A stretch of 40,446 nt of DNA. It comes from Pirellulales bacterium (GTDB lineage: Bacteria; Planctomycetota; Planctomycetia; Pirellulales; Thermoguttaceae). Positions 8,433 to 17,359 of this stretch are shown in pieces. Made by a program: the position numbers and the translations under genes. Location of the stretch: positions 1 to 40,446 of the forward strand of contig JAFGPV010000069.1 in NCBI GenBank assembly GCA_016936015.1. Direction: 5' to 3'. Numbering within the stretch: the first letter of the stretch is position 1; each line of letters starts with the position of its first letter. The notes below the pieces were generated by a model. It was not told where the DNA came from. It ran no database searches and was given only the letters and a program-made list of their open reading frames with translations.

Positions 8433-10553
8433 ATGAATGAACTACGGAAATCTTTCACGAAACACAATCCAACGGCAACCAGGATCCTTTTAACAGGGAT
8501 GTTTATCCTCTTGGCTTCTACGCTGGAGGCGGCTCGGCCCGACACGCGGCGCGGCGATCAGATGCTGGGCCGGTATTTCCGCCGGGAGACGGCCCGCCTG
8601 CGCGACCGGTGCCTGGCCGACATTAAATTGGCCAAGGATTGGAAAGTAAAGCGGCCCGTTTTCCGCAAACAACTGCTCGAAATGCTGGGGCTTGATCCGT
8701 TGCCCGAACGAACCGAACTGAAGGCAACCGTCACCGGCCGGGTGGAAAGGGATCATATCGTCGTCGAAAAACTACACTTCCAATCCCGGCCCGGGCTCTA
8801 CGTGACCGGATGCCTGTTCCTTCCCGAGAAAATCGACAAGCCGGCGCCGACGATCCTCTATCTATGCGGCCACGCCAATGTCAAGAAGCACGGGATCAGC
8901 TACGGCAATAAGGCCCATTATCAGCATCACGGCTGCTGGTTCGCCCGGCACGGATACGTCTGTCTCATCATCGATTCGCTGCAATTGGGCGAAATCAAGG
9001 GCGTTCACAAGGGCACCAACAGCTTGGGCCGGTGGTGGTGGAACAATCGCGGCTACACTCCCGCCGGCGTGGAGGCCTGGAACGCCGTTCGGGCGCTCGA
9101 CTACCTGGAATCGCGGAAGGAGGTCGACGCCAACCGGATCGGTGTAACGGGCCGGAGCGGCGGCGGAATCTACAGTTGGTGGCTGCTGGCGATCGACGAC
9201 CGGCCGAAGGCTGCCGCGCCGGTCGCCGGGATCACCGACCTGCAAGACCATATCGTCAACGCACGCCTCCGGGGCCACTGCGACTGCAACCGGATGATCA
9301 ATATCTACCGTTGGGATTATCCCCTCCTGGCGGCGATGGCGGCGCCGCGGCCCGTGTTGCTGTGCAATACCGACCGGGACCACCACTTCTCCCTGGACGC
9401 CGTCTGCCGCCTCCACGCAAAGGTGGCCCGGATCTACAAACTGCTCGGCGCTCCCGAACAACTGGGACTGGTCATCACCCCGGGACCACACAAAGACACT
9501 CAGTCGCTCCGCGTCCCGGTCTTTGCGTGGTTCAATCAATACCTGAAGAACGACTTGTCACTGATCGACGAACCAGCCCTGCCTCGCTTCGAGCCGGAAG
9601 AACTTCGCGCCTTCGCCGAATTACCGAAAGACGAAAAGAACACTCGAATCGATGAAACCTTCGTCCCCGTGGCGCCGAAGCCTCCCATGCCCGAGTCGGC
9701 GGAGCAGTGGGCTGTGATGCGTGACGGATGGCTGTGCGACCTGCGAAAAAAATGCTTCGCCGGCTGGCCGGAAGAATCCTTGCCCCTCGACGTCCGGGAA
9801 GTCGCCTCCGCAAAACGCCACGGCCTCCAACTTCGCGTCTATGAATACACGAGTCAACCGACCGTCCGACTACCCCTGTACTGCATCGGCCGTGCCAACC
9901 TGACGAAACCCAAGTCGGTCGCCATCCGGGTGCTCGATCAGGTGGGCTGGCTGGATTTCTTGGCCGCGTTGCGCGAGGGATTCGAAGCCGAATTTGCCGG
10001 AGAAACACCCGCGGTGAAAGATCCGAAGGCGTTTGCCGAACTGCGAAACGCTGCTGCTAAAAGCGATCAACTCATCGTTTTCATCGTCCCCCGCGGCATC
10101 GGCCCCACATTGTGGAACCAGCGAAAAAATGAAGTCTCCCGGATCCGTCGGTGTTTCATGCTCTTAGGACAGACGGTCGACGGGATGCGCGTCTGGGACG
10201 TCCGCCGGGCGATTCAGGCCGTCCGGGACTTGCCCGTTCTGCACAACACACCGCTCGAACTCTCCGGCCGAGGCGTCACGGCGGGCGTGGCGCTCTTCGC
10301 GTTGTTGTTCGAGCCGGATGTCTCCCGATTAGCACTCGAGGACCTTCCGACGACTTTCCACGATGGTCCCATCTTCCTTAACGTGGACCGCGTGCTCAAG
10401 ATGCCCCAGGCCGTGGCCCTGGCCGGCGGGCGGAGCCGGGTGACGCTGCTCGGCGCGGAGGAACGTGACTGGAAGTATCCGCTCGCAGTGACCCGACAAT
10501 TAGATTGGCCCATCAAGGGGTTAGGAGTCTTTGTTGCGCCGTCCACTGATTGA
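8433..10553 (+). CDS. secreted alpha/beta hydrolase, acetyl xylan esterase-like, two-domain
   Basis: 706-aa exported hydrolase. Residues 1-34 form a signal peptide (basic, then ILLTGMFILLAST, cleavage near LEAA). The first domain (about 40-400) is an alpha/beta hydrolase of the acetyl-xylan-esterase/dienelactone-hydrolase type: nucleophile S242 in GVTGRSGGG, acid in CNTDRDHHF (D314 or D316), histidine H353 in TPGPHKDTQ. The last ~300 residues show Rossmann-like pieces (LIVFIVPRGIG, GRGVTAGVALFALLF) without an evident triad, perhaps a degenerate second hydrolase domain. Planctomycetes carry many such proteins, usually annotated as acetyl xylan esterases. Next to the GH28 gene it may remove acetyl groups from pectin or xylan; substrate not provable from sequence. 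No strong ribosome binding site precedes the ATG. Confidence 0.85.
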   Translation: MNELRKSFTKHNPTATRILLTGMFILLASTLEAARPDTRRGDQMLGRYFRRETARLRDRCLADIKLAKDWKVKRPVFRKQLLEMLGLDPLPERTELKATVTGRVERDHIVVEKLHFQSRPGLYVTGCLFLPEKIDKPAPTILYLCGHANVKKHGISYGNKAHYQHHGCWFARHGYVCLIIDSLQLGEIKGVHKGTNSLGRWWWNNRGYTPAGVEAWNAVRALDYLESRKEVDANRIGVTGRSGGGIYSWWLLAIDDRPKAAAPVAGITDLQDHIVNARLRGHCDCNRMINIYRWDYPLLAAMAAPRPVLLCNTDRDHHFSLDAVCRLHAKVARIYKLLGAPEQLGLVITPGPHKDTQSLRVPVFAWFNQYLKNDLSLIDEPALPRFEPEELRAFAELPKDEKNTRIDETFVPVAPKPPMPESAEQWAVMRDGWLCDLRKKCFAGWPEESLPLDVREVASAKRHGLQLRVYEYTSQPTVRLPLYCIGRANLTKPKSVAIRVLDQVGWLDFLAALREGFEAEFAGETPAVKDPKAFAELRNAAAKSDQLIVFIVPRGIGPTLWNQRKNEVSRIRRCFMLLGQTVDGMRVWDVRRAIQAVRDLPVLHNTPLELSGRGVTAGVALFALLFEPDVSRLALEDLPTTFHDGPIFLNVDRVLKMPQAVALAGGRSRVTLLGAEERDWKYPLAVTRQLDWPIKGLGVFVAPSTD

Positions 10554-10560
10554 AAAAGCG

Positions 10561-10649
10561 ATGAGGGATAAGGGATAAAAGATGAGGAAGAAAAGATGAA
10601 TGTAATTCATTCACCTCTAATTCCTGATCCCTTATCGCTTATCCCTCAT
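10561..10649. repeat. long inverted repeat between convergent genes
   Basis: ATGAGGGATAAG (10561-10572) is the exact reverse complement of 10638-10649, with a smaller inner hairpin ATGAAT/ATTCAT in between. It starts 8 bp after the esterase stop and ends 27 bp before the end of the convergent DUF3467 gene, so it could act as a transcription barrier for both, although no clean T-tract follows. Confidence 0.45.
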
Positions 10650-10676
10650 TCTTCAAAGATTTTGGCGAAGGGCCGC

Positions 10677-11075
10677 TTACCGATTCTGGCCCATCACGCC
10701 CGGGCGGACGCGCTTTTGCACGTCGGTTTCCAAAACACCGAAGGTGGCTTCGTGGCGCTGGATGGTCAGTTGCAGGGCATGCAGCATCCGCTTGGCGGTG
10801 AAAAAGTTGGTGATGATCCGCTGGTTGACGGGGATTGGATGGGTGGGGATGCCGAAGGGCTGGGGATTCAGACCGAAATCGATAATCAACTCCTCCGGGG
10901 TTCCGGTAACCCGGCAAAAATTGGCGTAGGTGGCCATGACCTTCGAGTCGTCGATCTCGACTTGAACCCGCTGGGGTTGGGCGGGGGGGGTGGGAGCTTC
11001 CGGAGGACTGGTTTCCGGTGTGTTTTCGCCTTCGGGTTTTTCAAGGGCTTCAGGCACGGATTTCTCCTTTTTCAT
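10677..11075 (-). CDS. DUF3467 domain-containing protein
   Basis: 132-aa soluble protein of unknown function. The first ~40 residues are charged and proline/glutamate-rich (ETSPPEAPTPP), likely disordered. The remainder is a typical DUF3467 domain: VEIDDSKVMATYANFCRVTG, EELIIDFGLNPQP, NQRIITNFFTAKRMLHALQ and the closing RHEATFGVLETDVQKRV. The family is especially common in planctomycetes. An upstream ATG at 11147 exists, but AAAGG about 10 nt before the ATG at 11075 and the normal family N-terminus support 11075. It is convergent with the esterase and follows the 93-aa gene on the same strand with a 141-bp gap, so co-transcription is possible. Confidence 0.9.
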   Translation of the reverse strand: MKKEKSVPEALEKPEGENTPETSPPEAPTPPAQPQRVQVEIDDSKVMATYANFCRVTGTPEELIIDFGLNPQPFGIPTHPIPVNQRIITNFFTAKRMLHALQLTIQRHEATFGVLETDVQKRVRPGVMGQNR

Positions 11076-11216
11076 GGGAAGAACCTTTGCTTCAGAATTG
11101 ATACGGTTACAATCTCCGGCAGGACCCACGTGGGGGCCGCTTGCCAAGCACGATTTCTAATTCGGGATAGGAATGGGACTCATTGTGACTCCCCGCCGGC
11201 GCTTTGCCAAGGCCCC

Positions 11217-11498
11217 CTATCGCGGCCCAGGGGGTGTCTGAAATCCTAATGCTTCCAGGGTCTTGGGTTTCACTACGTCCGTGAACTTCATCCCGACAAT
11301 CTGCGTTACGGGGAGGATAATCGTCCGGCCCCCAAAGGAATCCGGTGATTGCCGCTCCAGACATAAAAAATCGGCGCTCAGCGAAAAACCCGCAAAGGGG
11401 ATTTGTTCGTTCCACAACGTGATGACGATCCCCCGCCGCGGCGCATCGGCCGGCCAGCGGGAAAAGAAGGTCTGCCACGTTTCGCCGTGAGTATTCAT
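11217..11498 (-). CDS. hypothetical protein, 93 aa
   Basis: I do not recognise the family. The protein is soluble, has no signal peptide or membrane segment, and mixes hydrophobic strands (GIVITLWNEQIPFAGFSLSADFLCLE, GRTIILPVTQIVGMKF) with a proline-rich tail (QTPPGPR), suggesting a small beta-rich fold. AGGAAAAG lies about 10 nt before the ATG. Codon use and GC match neighbouring real genes and the other frames are poor, which supports a true gene. It precedes the DUF3467 gene on the same strand. Confidence 0.65.
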   Translation of the reverse strand: MNTHGETWQTFFSRWPADAPRRGIVITLWNEQIPFAGFSLSADFLCLERQSPDSFGGRTIILPVTQIVGMKFTDVVKPKTLEALGFQTPPGPR

Positions 11499-11691
11499 CT
11501 GGAAAATCTTTTCCTATTACTCCAATTTGAACTCACAAAAATACCATATAGTTCCCGGAGCGGTCGTAGAAAAATGATTTTTCCACGTACAATCCCCACA
11601 TTTTCCGTAAAAAGAGCGGCATTTCCCCTCTAAAAAAGGGGGACGCCTTTTCCAGAATATCTCTCTTGCCCGAAAAGAAAAACTGGCTGAC

Positions 11692-11757
11692 AAAAAAGGT
11701 GCGACTCCCCCGGAAGGGATGGGGCAGGAAATCCCTTGAGACCCGGAAGGAGTCGCA
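11692..11757 (-). terminator. rho-independent terminator downstream of the protease gene
   Basis: On the minus strand a 9-bp stem (TGCGACTCC at 11700-11708 with GGAGTCGCA at 11749-11757), enclosing a second 7-bp stem (11714-11720 with 11731-11737), is followed directly by a run of six T (11692-11697 on the plus strand as A). It lies about 175 bp beyond the stop of the HtrA-like gene. The remaining sequence of 11499-11931 shows no gene. Confidence 0.6.
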
Positions 11758-11931
11758 TCTCTAAAATATAGTATCTAAAGACCTTGATAAGATGCGATTT
11801 TTTCTGCGCTTTTAAGAGTAATACTGGAACAGGGTAATCGGCATAAAATCCATAGTGTCTATAGTAAAAAGGGGTTTTTGCACCCTCTCATTCGTTCATA
11901 CTAGAAACAATGGGGGGGCTGATCCGACGAA

Positions 11932-13110
11932 CTATTTCCGATCGGTCACTTCCAGAATAACCGTCAATGTCCGTCGATTGCGATAGATCTGGACGGGCAC
12001 TTTTCGTCCAATTTCGGAGGTTCCCACCACTTTGATCAGGTGCCCATCGTCTTCAATCGGGATCTGGTTGAATTGGAGAATAACGTCGCCGGGCTGCAAT
12101 TGCGCCAAGGCGGCGGGAGAATCAGGCTCGATGCCGGAGATCAATGCGCCCATGGGCCGGGACAGCCCCAATTCGGCGGCCAAGGCGGGGCCGAAGTGGG
12201 AACTCAAATAGACGCCGATGTAGCCCCGAGTGAATTTTCCCGTTTCGATCAACTGCCGCGCGACGTGCATGAAGAGGTTGATGGGAACGGCGAATCCCAC
12301 GCCCTGGTTGACGCCCGAGTCGCTGGCGATGGCGGTATTGATGCCCACGATCTCGCCGCGGAGATTGACCAGCGGTCCCCCGCTGTTGCCGGGATTGATG
12401 GCGGCGTCGGTTTGCAGGAAATCCTGAAGACTGATGGACCGGCGATCGCCCATCACCAGGTTCCTTCGCCCCCGGGCGCTGATGATGCCAAAACTGACGG
12501 ACTGGTTCAGCCCGAAGGGGCTTCCTACGGCGAGGACGAAGTCGCCGATTTCCAATTTTTCGCTGTCACCGACGGCCGCGGGAGTCAGATCGGGGGCCTT
12601 CACGGCCAGTACGGCCACGTCAGAGTCGGCATCCGTCCAGACCTGGGTGGGAAAGATCCGCCGGCCGTCGGCCAGATCGATCTTGATCTCTTCCAGCGGC
12701 ACGTTTTGCGCCTTTTCCGGTAAGGCATGTTGGATGACGTGGCGGCTGGTCAGGACGTAAAACTGGTCTTTGAACTGAATGATCACGCCCGAACCGGCCT
12801 CTTCGACGTGGGGATCCCTTCCCCGGGACGTGGTGGCGTGTTCGGTTTCAATGAACACTACCGCCGGTCCGACGAGCTTGGCGACCGTTTTGATGACCGC
12901 TGATTGGGCCTCCAATACCTGGGCGTGGCGCTGCAATTCCCGTTGCAATTCGGCTCGTTTTTCCGAGGTGAGTTTTCCGGCTTGTTCCAAGGCGGTGGGC
13001 AGCGCGGATTGCGCAGGAATCCGGGCCGGGAAGAGTGCTCCCCAGAAAAAAACGGCTAGAAAAAAAGCCTTCCAGAAAACGCGGCGCGGGTAGATGATAG
13101 TCTGCTTCAT
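11932..13110 (-). CDS. HtrA/DegP-like trypsin-family serine protease with PDZ domain
   Basis: 392-aa exported protease for envelope protein quality control. The N-terminus has a basic start and a hydrophobic core (AFFLAVFFWGALF), cleaved near ARIPAQS, then a short charged helix (residues 45-70). The S1C protease domain shows the full triad: H124 in TSRHVI, D164 in DSDVAVLAV, S243 in NPGNSGGPL. A single PDZ domain (about 295-390) begins after RGYIGVYL and contains PDSPAALAQLQPGDVILQFN. DegP proteins usually have two PDZ domains; one is typical of DegS and many planctomycete members. It lies 96 bp downstream of the DksA/TraR-like gene on the same strand and ahead of a terminator, so the two may form one transcript. 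Confidence 0.93.
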   Translation of the reverse strand: MKQTIIYPRRVFWKAFFLAVFFWGALFPARIPAQSALPTALEQAGKLTSEKRAELQRELQRHAQVLEAQSAVIKTVAKLVGPAVVFIETEHATTSRGRDPHVEEAGSGVIIQFKDQFYVLTSRHVIQHALPEKAQNVPLEEIKIDLADGRRIFPTQVWTDADSDVAVLAVKAPDLTPAAVGDSEKLEIGDFVLAVGSPFGLNQSVSFGIISARGRRNLVMGDRRSISLQDFLQTDAAINPGNSGGPLVNLRGEIVGINTAIASDSGVNQGVGFAVPINLFMHVARQLIETGKFTRGYIGVYLSSHFGPALAAELGLSRPMGALISGIEPDSPAALAQLQPGDVILQFNQIPIEDDGHLIKVVGTSEIGRKVPVQIYRNRRTLTVILEVTDRK

Positions 13111-13206
13111 GGGTCGTTTGTCGTAGATCGAAAGACTTATATCATTATATTCGACCGACGACCAACGGCCAAGCCGGCATTCCCCGGTTGGAGATCGCGC
13201 GCCGTT

Positions 13207-13656
13207 TCAAGAAACGTCGAGTTCCAGATCGTTGATCGAAACATCGGCGTCGTTGCCGGGAACGTCCAGCAACCGGCTCCAGTCGACCTCCGACGAATTC
13301 GTCGCACCCTGGCGCTCCGCCTCGCGTTGGCATTTGATGCAAAAAGTGGCATAAGGCAATGCTTGCAAACGGGCCAGGGGGATGTTGATCCCGCAGCCCT
13401 CGCAAATACCGAATTGTCCTTCCCGCATCCGTTCCAGGGCGTATTCGATGCGGGCCAATTCACGGCTTTCCACCTCGGCCAGTTGGGAACTGATCTCGTC
13501 CTGGACGGAGTCGAGGGCGGCGTCAACCATGTCGCCGGAAGTTTGGGCGTTGAGCTCTTGCAACAAACTCAAGTCGCCAGCCAGGGCCTTCCGCAGCGCG
13601 TCACGGCGCTTAATCAGGATCTGGCGCAGATTCAGGATTGCATCTTTGCGGCTCAT
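13207..13656 (-). CDS. DksA/TraR C4-type zinc-finger protein
   Basis: 149-aa protein with an N-terminal coiled-coil hairpin (residues 5-80, rich in E/R/L) and a four-cysteine zinc finger C85-x2-C88...C106-x2-C109 (ICEGCG and FCIKCQ). This is the architecture of the DksA/TraR/YocK superfamily, whose members bind RNA polymerase through the secondary channel. The acidic tip residues of true DksA are not obvious, so a direct stringent-response role is inferred only. The ~40-residue tail after the finger is acidic and probably unstructured. AGGTGA lies 8 nt before the ATG, a strong start. The upstream neighbour is a gene-poor spacer, so this is probably the first gene of the transcript leading to the HtrA-like protease. 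Confidence 0.88.
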   Translation of the reverse strand: MSRKDAILNLRQILIKRRDALRKALAGDLSLLQELNAQTSGDMVDAALDSVQDEISSQLAEVESRELARIEYALERMREGQFGICEGCGINIPLARLQALPYATFCIKCQREAERQGATNSSEVDWSRLLDVPGNDADVSINDLELDVS

Positions 13657-14023
13657 AAGATTTCACCTCGGTGTCCAATCCTGGCTCCTCTGAAGGATGG
13701 CCCCCCTTCAGGGCAGCCCTGTCGGACCTCTGCTTGTGATTCAAGGGTGGTTCCGGGATCTGTGCCGCATTCGGAATCCCTCGGAATTTTCGCTTGTGCC
13801 CTTGCTTAAGCGGAAATTGCGATTCAGGTTACCGACATCTGGCAACCAAAATATACTACGCAAATGGACTCGATGCGGGCCAAATTTTTTTCCCGGATTT
13901 TTTGGCCTGAGCCGGCCGGAGAATTGTCGCCCTATCTCAATATAGAACAAAAACTTGCGGCGACAGTTCCCCCCTGTGACTCCTCCCGTTTTTCCCCCTG
14001 AATTACTCTGGTTCCCTTAGACA

Positions 14024-14215
14024 CTAATGAAATAAAAAAACGTCTTCGGACTCCTTGACGCCGGTTGCCATTTTAAGTGCAACCCGCATTGCTAACGGAT
14101 AATCGTCAAAACCGGCAGAGATATAAAACCCTTTTTCAATAATCTTGCTTTCCAACCCTTCAAAACGGAGATCTTTTGACTGTTCCAACGCTATAAGGTA
14201 AATCCAGTAAGGCAT
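14024..14215 (-). CDS. small hypothetical protein (uncertain)
   Basis: 63-aa frame with balanced, protein-like composition (WIYLIALEQSKDLRFEGLESKIIEKGF, then DDYPLAMRVALKMATG). Looks like a small alpha/beta protein or a fragment. No ribosome binding site precedes the ATG, and GC is lower than in neighbouring genes. No family recognised. The rest of the spacer 13657-14237 shows no gene. Confidence 0.35.
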   Translation of the reverse strand: MPYWIYLIALEQSKDLRFEGLESKIIEKGFYISAGFDDYPLAMRVALKMATGVKESEDVFLFH

Positions 14216-14237
14216 TTATGCGTTTGGAAGCAGTATC

Positions 14238-16214
14238 ATGGTTACACTATGTATTGAACCAGAGAAAAAAGACGCTCTCAGCGGTGATTTGGTTCTGCGA
14301 ATTCACGGTACTTCCCGAGATGGCCAAATCCTCCGGCTCAAGGCGTCGAAATGCACCATCGGATCGAGTGCACAGTGCACGCTTCGACTACACGCCCCCG
14401 GTGTTGCTCCCGTTGATTGTCTGATACTTCGGGGCCGTAAGCGGGCGATCGTCCGCCGATGGTCGCCGCGAGTGCGACTCAACGGGCAGGCGTTTGCCGA
14501 CGCGGAATTATTCCGGGGAGATCGACTGGGCATCGGTCCTCTCGAACTCGAGGTTCTGGACCTGGATCGGGTGGAATTGAAGGGGAATAATGGTATTGCA
14601 GAAGGCGAATTACCCGCTTCTCCCGAACGCCCTATTTGCCCATCTTCCGAAGCGGAATGGACCATGAGGGAGCTTCAGCTACGCCGGGAACAAGAGGCCC
14701 TTCTTCGACAACACCGCGAGAATGACGAAGCCTATACCGCCTTGGAAACTGCCCAAGAGTGTTTTTCTACCGAAAAAAAGGCATTCCAACATGAAGTCGA
14801 AGAATTTCGTCAAGCACAAGAGCAGATCGTAACGGAAAAAAAACAGCTTGACGAGGAAAAGGTGCATTTCCAGACGCAAACCGAAGAGCTGCAGGAAAGC
14901 GAAGCGACACTCCAGAGGGAATTGGAGTCCGTCGGATTCCAGACGGAAATGCTCCGGAAGCAGGCGGAGGAACTCCGACAGCAAACAGAGGCCTTGGCTG
15001 CCCGCGAATCGGCATTAAATAACCGTGAGGAAAATTGCCAGGCCAGGGAGAGGGAATTCCAAGCGCGGGAAGATATGCTTCAGACGCGCAGGGCGGAAGA
15101 GCAAACGCGCCAGGCGGAGCATGATGCGCAACATGCCGCCTGGGAACGCCGCTGCTCAGAATGGGATTCCTCTCGCCAACAATGGGAAAGTCAAAAACAA
15201 GCGGATGAGGAAGCCCTCCGGAATTGTCGCGAGGAACTTCGGACGCTGCAACAAACTCTCGAAACAGAACGCCACGAGTTGGAGGCGCGGGAGGAAGACC
15301 TCCAAGCCCAGCGCGAACTGCTTCGCTCACGGCAGGAGGATCTCCAACGAGCGGAGCAGCGATTGGAAGAGCGCCGCACGGAATGGGAGTCGGAGCGGGC
15401 GGCTTTGGCGGGGAAATCTTCCGCCGTGGAAGACACCGCACCGGAAGTTACCCCGGCGGAGATCGGGCCGAAATCGCCCCAGGACGCACCGGACAATATA
15501 CAGGTGATTTTTCAACGTTTAGGCTATCAAACGCCTGGGGATGAGGAAAGCGAGTCGTCGGCGCCGGCTTCTCCTCCACCTCCGATGGAACCGGCGGCAA
15601 CGGAAGCCTTCGAGGCGGAATCGGAACCCGGAAATGTCGTTGAGGCGGAACCGGCGCCGGTACATCCCGTCGAAGAAGAATCCATCGACGACTACATGAC
15701 CCGGTTGATGGAGCGGGTTCGCGCGGTGCAAGGTGAAGGATCGGACGTCCGGCATGCTCTACCGCCGCCGCCGACGACGGCGGAAAGAAGCTTTTCACCG
15801 CCGACCGTTGCATCGCAGACTGCGCAACGTGAGACGGAGGATCTTGCGCCTCGGGCCGTCGCGCCGGAAAAACGTGGTGATATCACGGCACTCCGCGATT
15901 TAGCGAATCTGACCGCGCACGCGGCGCTGAATACGCACGCCCAGACCCAGCTCAGACACGTGACGTGGTCCAAACTCTCGGTGGGTGTACTGGCTTTTCT
16001 CTCGGGAATTGGATTGCTGGTTTACTGGAGATTTTTCGGGGCCCATGTGATTGTCTATTTTGCAGCGCTCGCGGCATTTTTAGCGGCGATCCTCTGGAGC
16101 GTGCAATACGCACTGTTGACCGGCCGGTTGATCATCAACCGCTCGGGGAATATCGACGTGCGATCTGCCCGATCGGCGAAAAAAGATGAAGGAAAGAATG
16201 ATGGAGGAGGTTGA
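14238..16214 (+). CDS. FHA-like / long coiled-coil / C-terminal membrane-anchor protein
   Basis: 658-aa protein with three parts. Residues ~18-110 resemble a forkhead-associated fold (GQILRLKASKCTIGSS, VRLNGQAFADAELFRGDRLGIGPLELEVLDLD), but the canonical GR and SxxH phosphothreonine contacts are missing (IGSS; APVDC). Residues ~140-395 are a very long E/Q/R-rich coiled coil with heptads such as LQRELESVGFQTEMLRKQAEELRQQTEAL. A proline/acidic linker follows, then two transmembrane helices near the C-terminus (LSVGVLAFLSGIGLLVYW and HVIVYFAALAAFLAAILW). It is probably a cytoplasmic scaffold anchored in the inner membrane. GGAAG about 8-12 nt upstream supports the ATG. Similar FHA/coiled-coil proteins occur in planctomycetes; function is unknown. 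Confidence 0.8.
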   Translation: MVTLCIEPEKKDALSGDLVLRIHGTSRDGQILRLKASKCTIGSSAQCTLRLHAPGVAPVDCLILRGRKRAIVRRWSPRVRLNGQAFADAELFRGDRLGIGPLELEVLDLDRVELKGNNGIAEGELPASPERPICPSSEAEWTMRELQLRREQEALLRQHRENDEAYTALETAQECFSTEKKAFQHEVEEFRQAQEQIVTEKKQLDEEKVHFQTQTEELQESEATLQRELESVGFQTEMLRKQAEELRQQTEALAARESALNNREENCQAREREFQAREDMLQTRRAEEQTRQAEHDAQHAAWERRCSEWDSSRQQWESQKQADEEALRNCREELRTLQQTLETERHELEAREEDLQAQRELLRSRQEDLQRAEQRLEERRTEWESERAALAGKSSAVEDTAPEVTPAEIGPKSPQDAPDNIQVIFQRLGYQTPGDEESESSAPASPPPPMEPAATEAFEAESEPGNVVEAEPAPVHPVEEESIDDYMTRLMERVRAVQGEGSDVRHALPPPPTTAERSFSPPTVASQTAQRETEDLAPRAVAPEKRGDITALRDLANLTAHAALNTHAQTQLRHVTWSKLSVGVLAFLSGIGLLVYWRFFGAHVIVYFAALAAFLAAILWSVQYALLTGRLIINRSGNIDVRSARSAKKDEGKNDGGG

Positions 16215-16590
16215 TTCGCGGATTAATCGCCGAGCCGTCGCCGTTGGACATCACGCCCATGTCGTTGCCGTGGATCGAACAGTTTCTGACGGTAATCCGA
16301 TTTGCCTGGTTGATTCGCACTTCGGTCCCATTGTGCGACTGGTTGTGCGCCCCGATCAACTCGAATCCTCCGAGCGTGCAGCCGTCGGTCCCGCGGTTGA
16401 ACTGAAAGATTGCCCGGGGCTTCTTTCCCACACCGCTGAAATCGAAACCCTTGCCCGAGAGTTTCACTCGTCGGCCGTCGGCGCGGCGCGGAACGTGAGA
16501 TTCTTCTGCACCACGAAGACGGCAACGCGTTCGTAAGGCCGTCCATTCTCCCGGGGATCAACGAGGATCACGTTTCCCGCTTGAGTAACG
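16215..16590 (-). pseudogene. broken right-handed beta-helix (DUF1565-like) gene fragment
   Basis: Two minus-strand frames together read as a parallel beta-helix protein. The upstream piece QAGNVILVDPRENG...ERVAVFVVQKNLTFRAAP ends at a TGA. The +1 frame then continues DGRRVKLSGKGFDFSG, IFQFNRGTDGCTLGGFELIG, RITVRNCSIHGNDMGVMSNGDG. A one-base shift in a CG-rich run near 16482-16500 would explain the break. The helix is cut off where the FHA-protein gene ends. No signal peptide or start is visible, so this is a decayed internal fragment, not an expressed gene. Confidence 0.6.
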
Positions 16591-16662
16591 AAAGATGGGA
16601 AATAACGAAAAGGTGCTTTGTTTATGCGGCAAGACTGCCAATCAATACAAATTGCTGCCGTA

Positions 16663-17325
16663 CTATTTTTCCGACACGATCATATAGGCGGTCTTTGCGA
16701 CTCGATTCAACCGAAGTTTCGACAGACGAGCAGAGTCCAGCAGTTTAAGCAAGCCCTTGGGCGAACGGAATTTGCAGTCGCCGTCGTGGGGAAAAAACAG
16801 CAGGTAAAAATTCAATAATTGTCTTATCACCGGCGGAAACCAGGGGTCGATCAGTATAAAGCGTCCGCCGGTTTTCAGCACGCGATGGATTTCCTGGAGT
16901 GCTTTTTGCGGTTGGTAAAAATGATGGAAAACGCCGGTCAAGGTGACATAATCAAACGTGTCGTCCGGCCAGGGAAGCTTTTCTTCAGCGTCGGCAGTTA
17001 TCAAATCCGCGATGACGTCGAAGGATGAGAATTTTTTCCTGGCGACGTCAAGAATATTGGCCGCCAGGTCCGTTCCGCAGAGGTTCTTTACGCCGGCTTC
17101 GGCAAGTCGGCAAAGCAGACGCCCGGTGGCGCAACCGACGTCGAGAACCCGAATCGAGGAGAGAGAATCGCCGAGTTGAGCGAGCACTTCTTGATCCCAT
17201 GCGTCCACCTTGAAAATCTTGATCCAGAACAAGTCGTCATAGATTTTCGGCATCTTGAAATTATAGGATTCATAGCTGCTCCTCTTGTATTTGTCATAAC
17301 TTTTTATTTTATCCGGCGTATCCAT
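16663..17325 (-). CDS. class I SAM-dependent methyltransferase
   Basis: 220-aa soluble enzyme. Motif I VLDVGCATG (about 60-68) binds S-adenosylmethionine. ADAEEKLPWPDDTFDYVTLTGVFHHF is the methyltransferase-11-type motif II/III region, followed by ALQEIHRVLKTGGRFILIDPWF. The C-terminal region (RQLLNFYLLFFPHDGDCKF) is hydrophobic, as in lipid- or quinone-directed relatives, but the substrate is unknown. An ATG at 17379 would lengthen it by 18 residues; GGAGAT 6-7 nt before the ATG at 17325 supports the shorter form. It follows the ECF-sigma-like remnant by 34 bp on the same strand, so they may share a promoter. Confidence 0.88.
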   Translation of the reverse strand: MDTPDKIKSYDKYKRSSYESYNFKMPKIYDDLFWIKIFKVDAWDQEVLAQLGDSLSSIRVLDVGCATGRLLCRLAEAGVKNLCGTDLAANILDVARKKFSSFDVIADLITADAEEKLPWPDDTFDYVTLTGVFHHFYQPQKALQEIHRVLKTGGRFILIDPWFPPVIRQLLNFYLLFFPHDGDCKFRSPKGLLKLLDSARLSKLRLNRVAKTAYMIVSEK

Positions 17326-17359
17326 CGGGATCTCCATGGAAGTAGCATGAACGGGTCCA

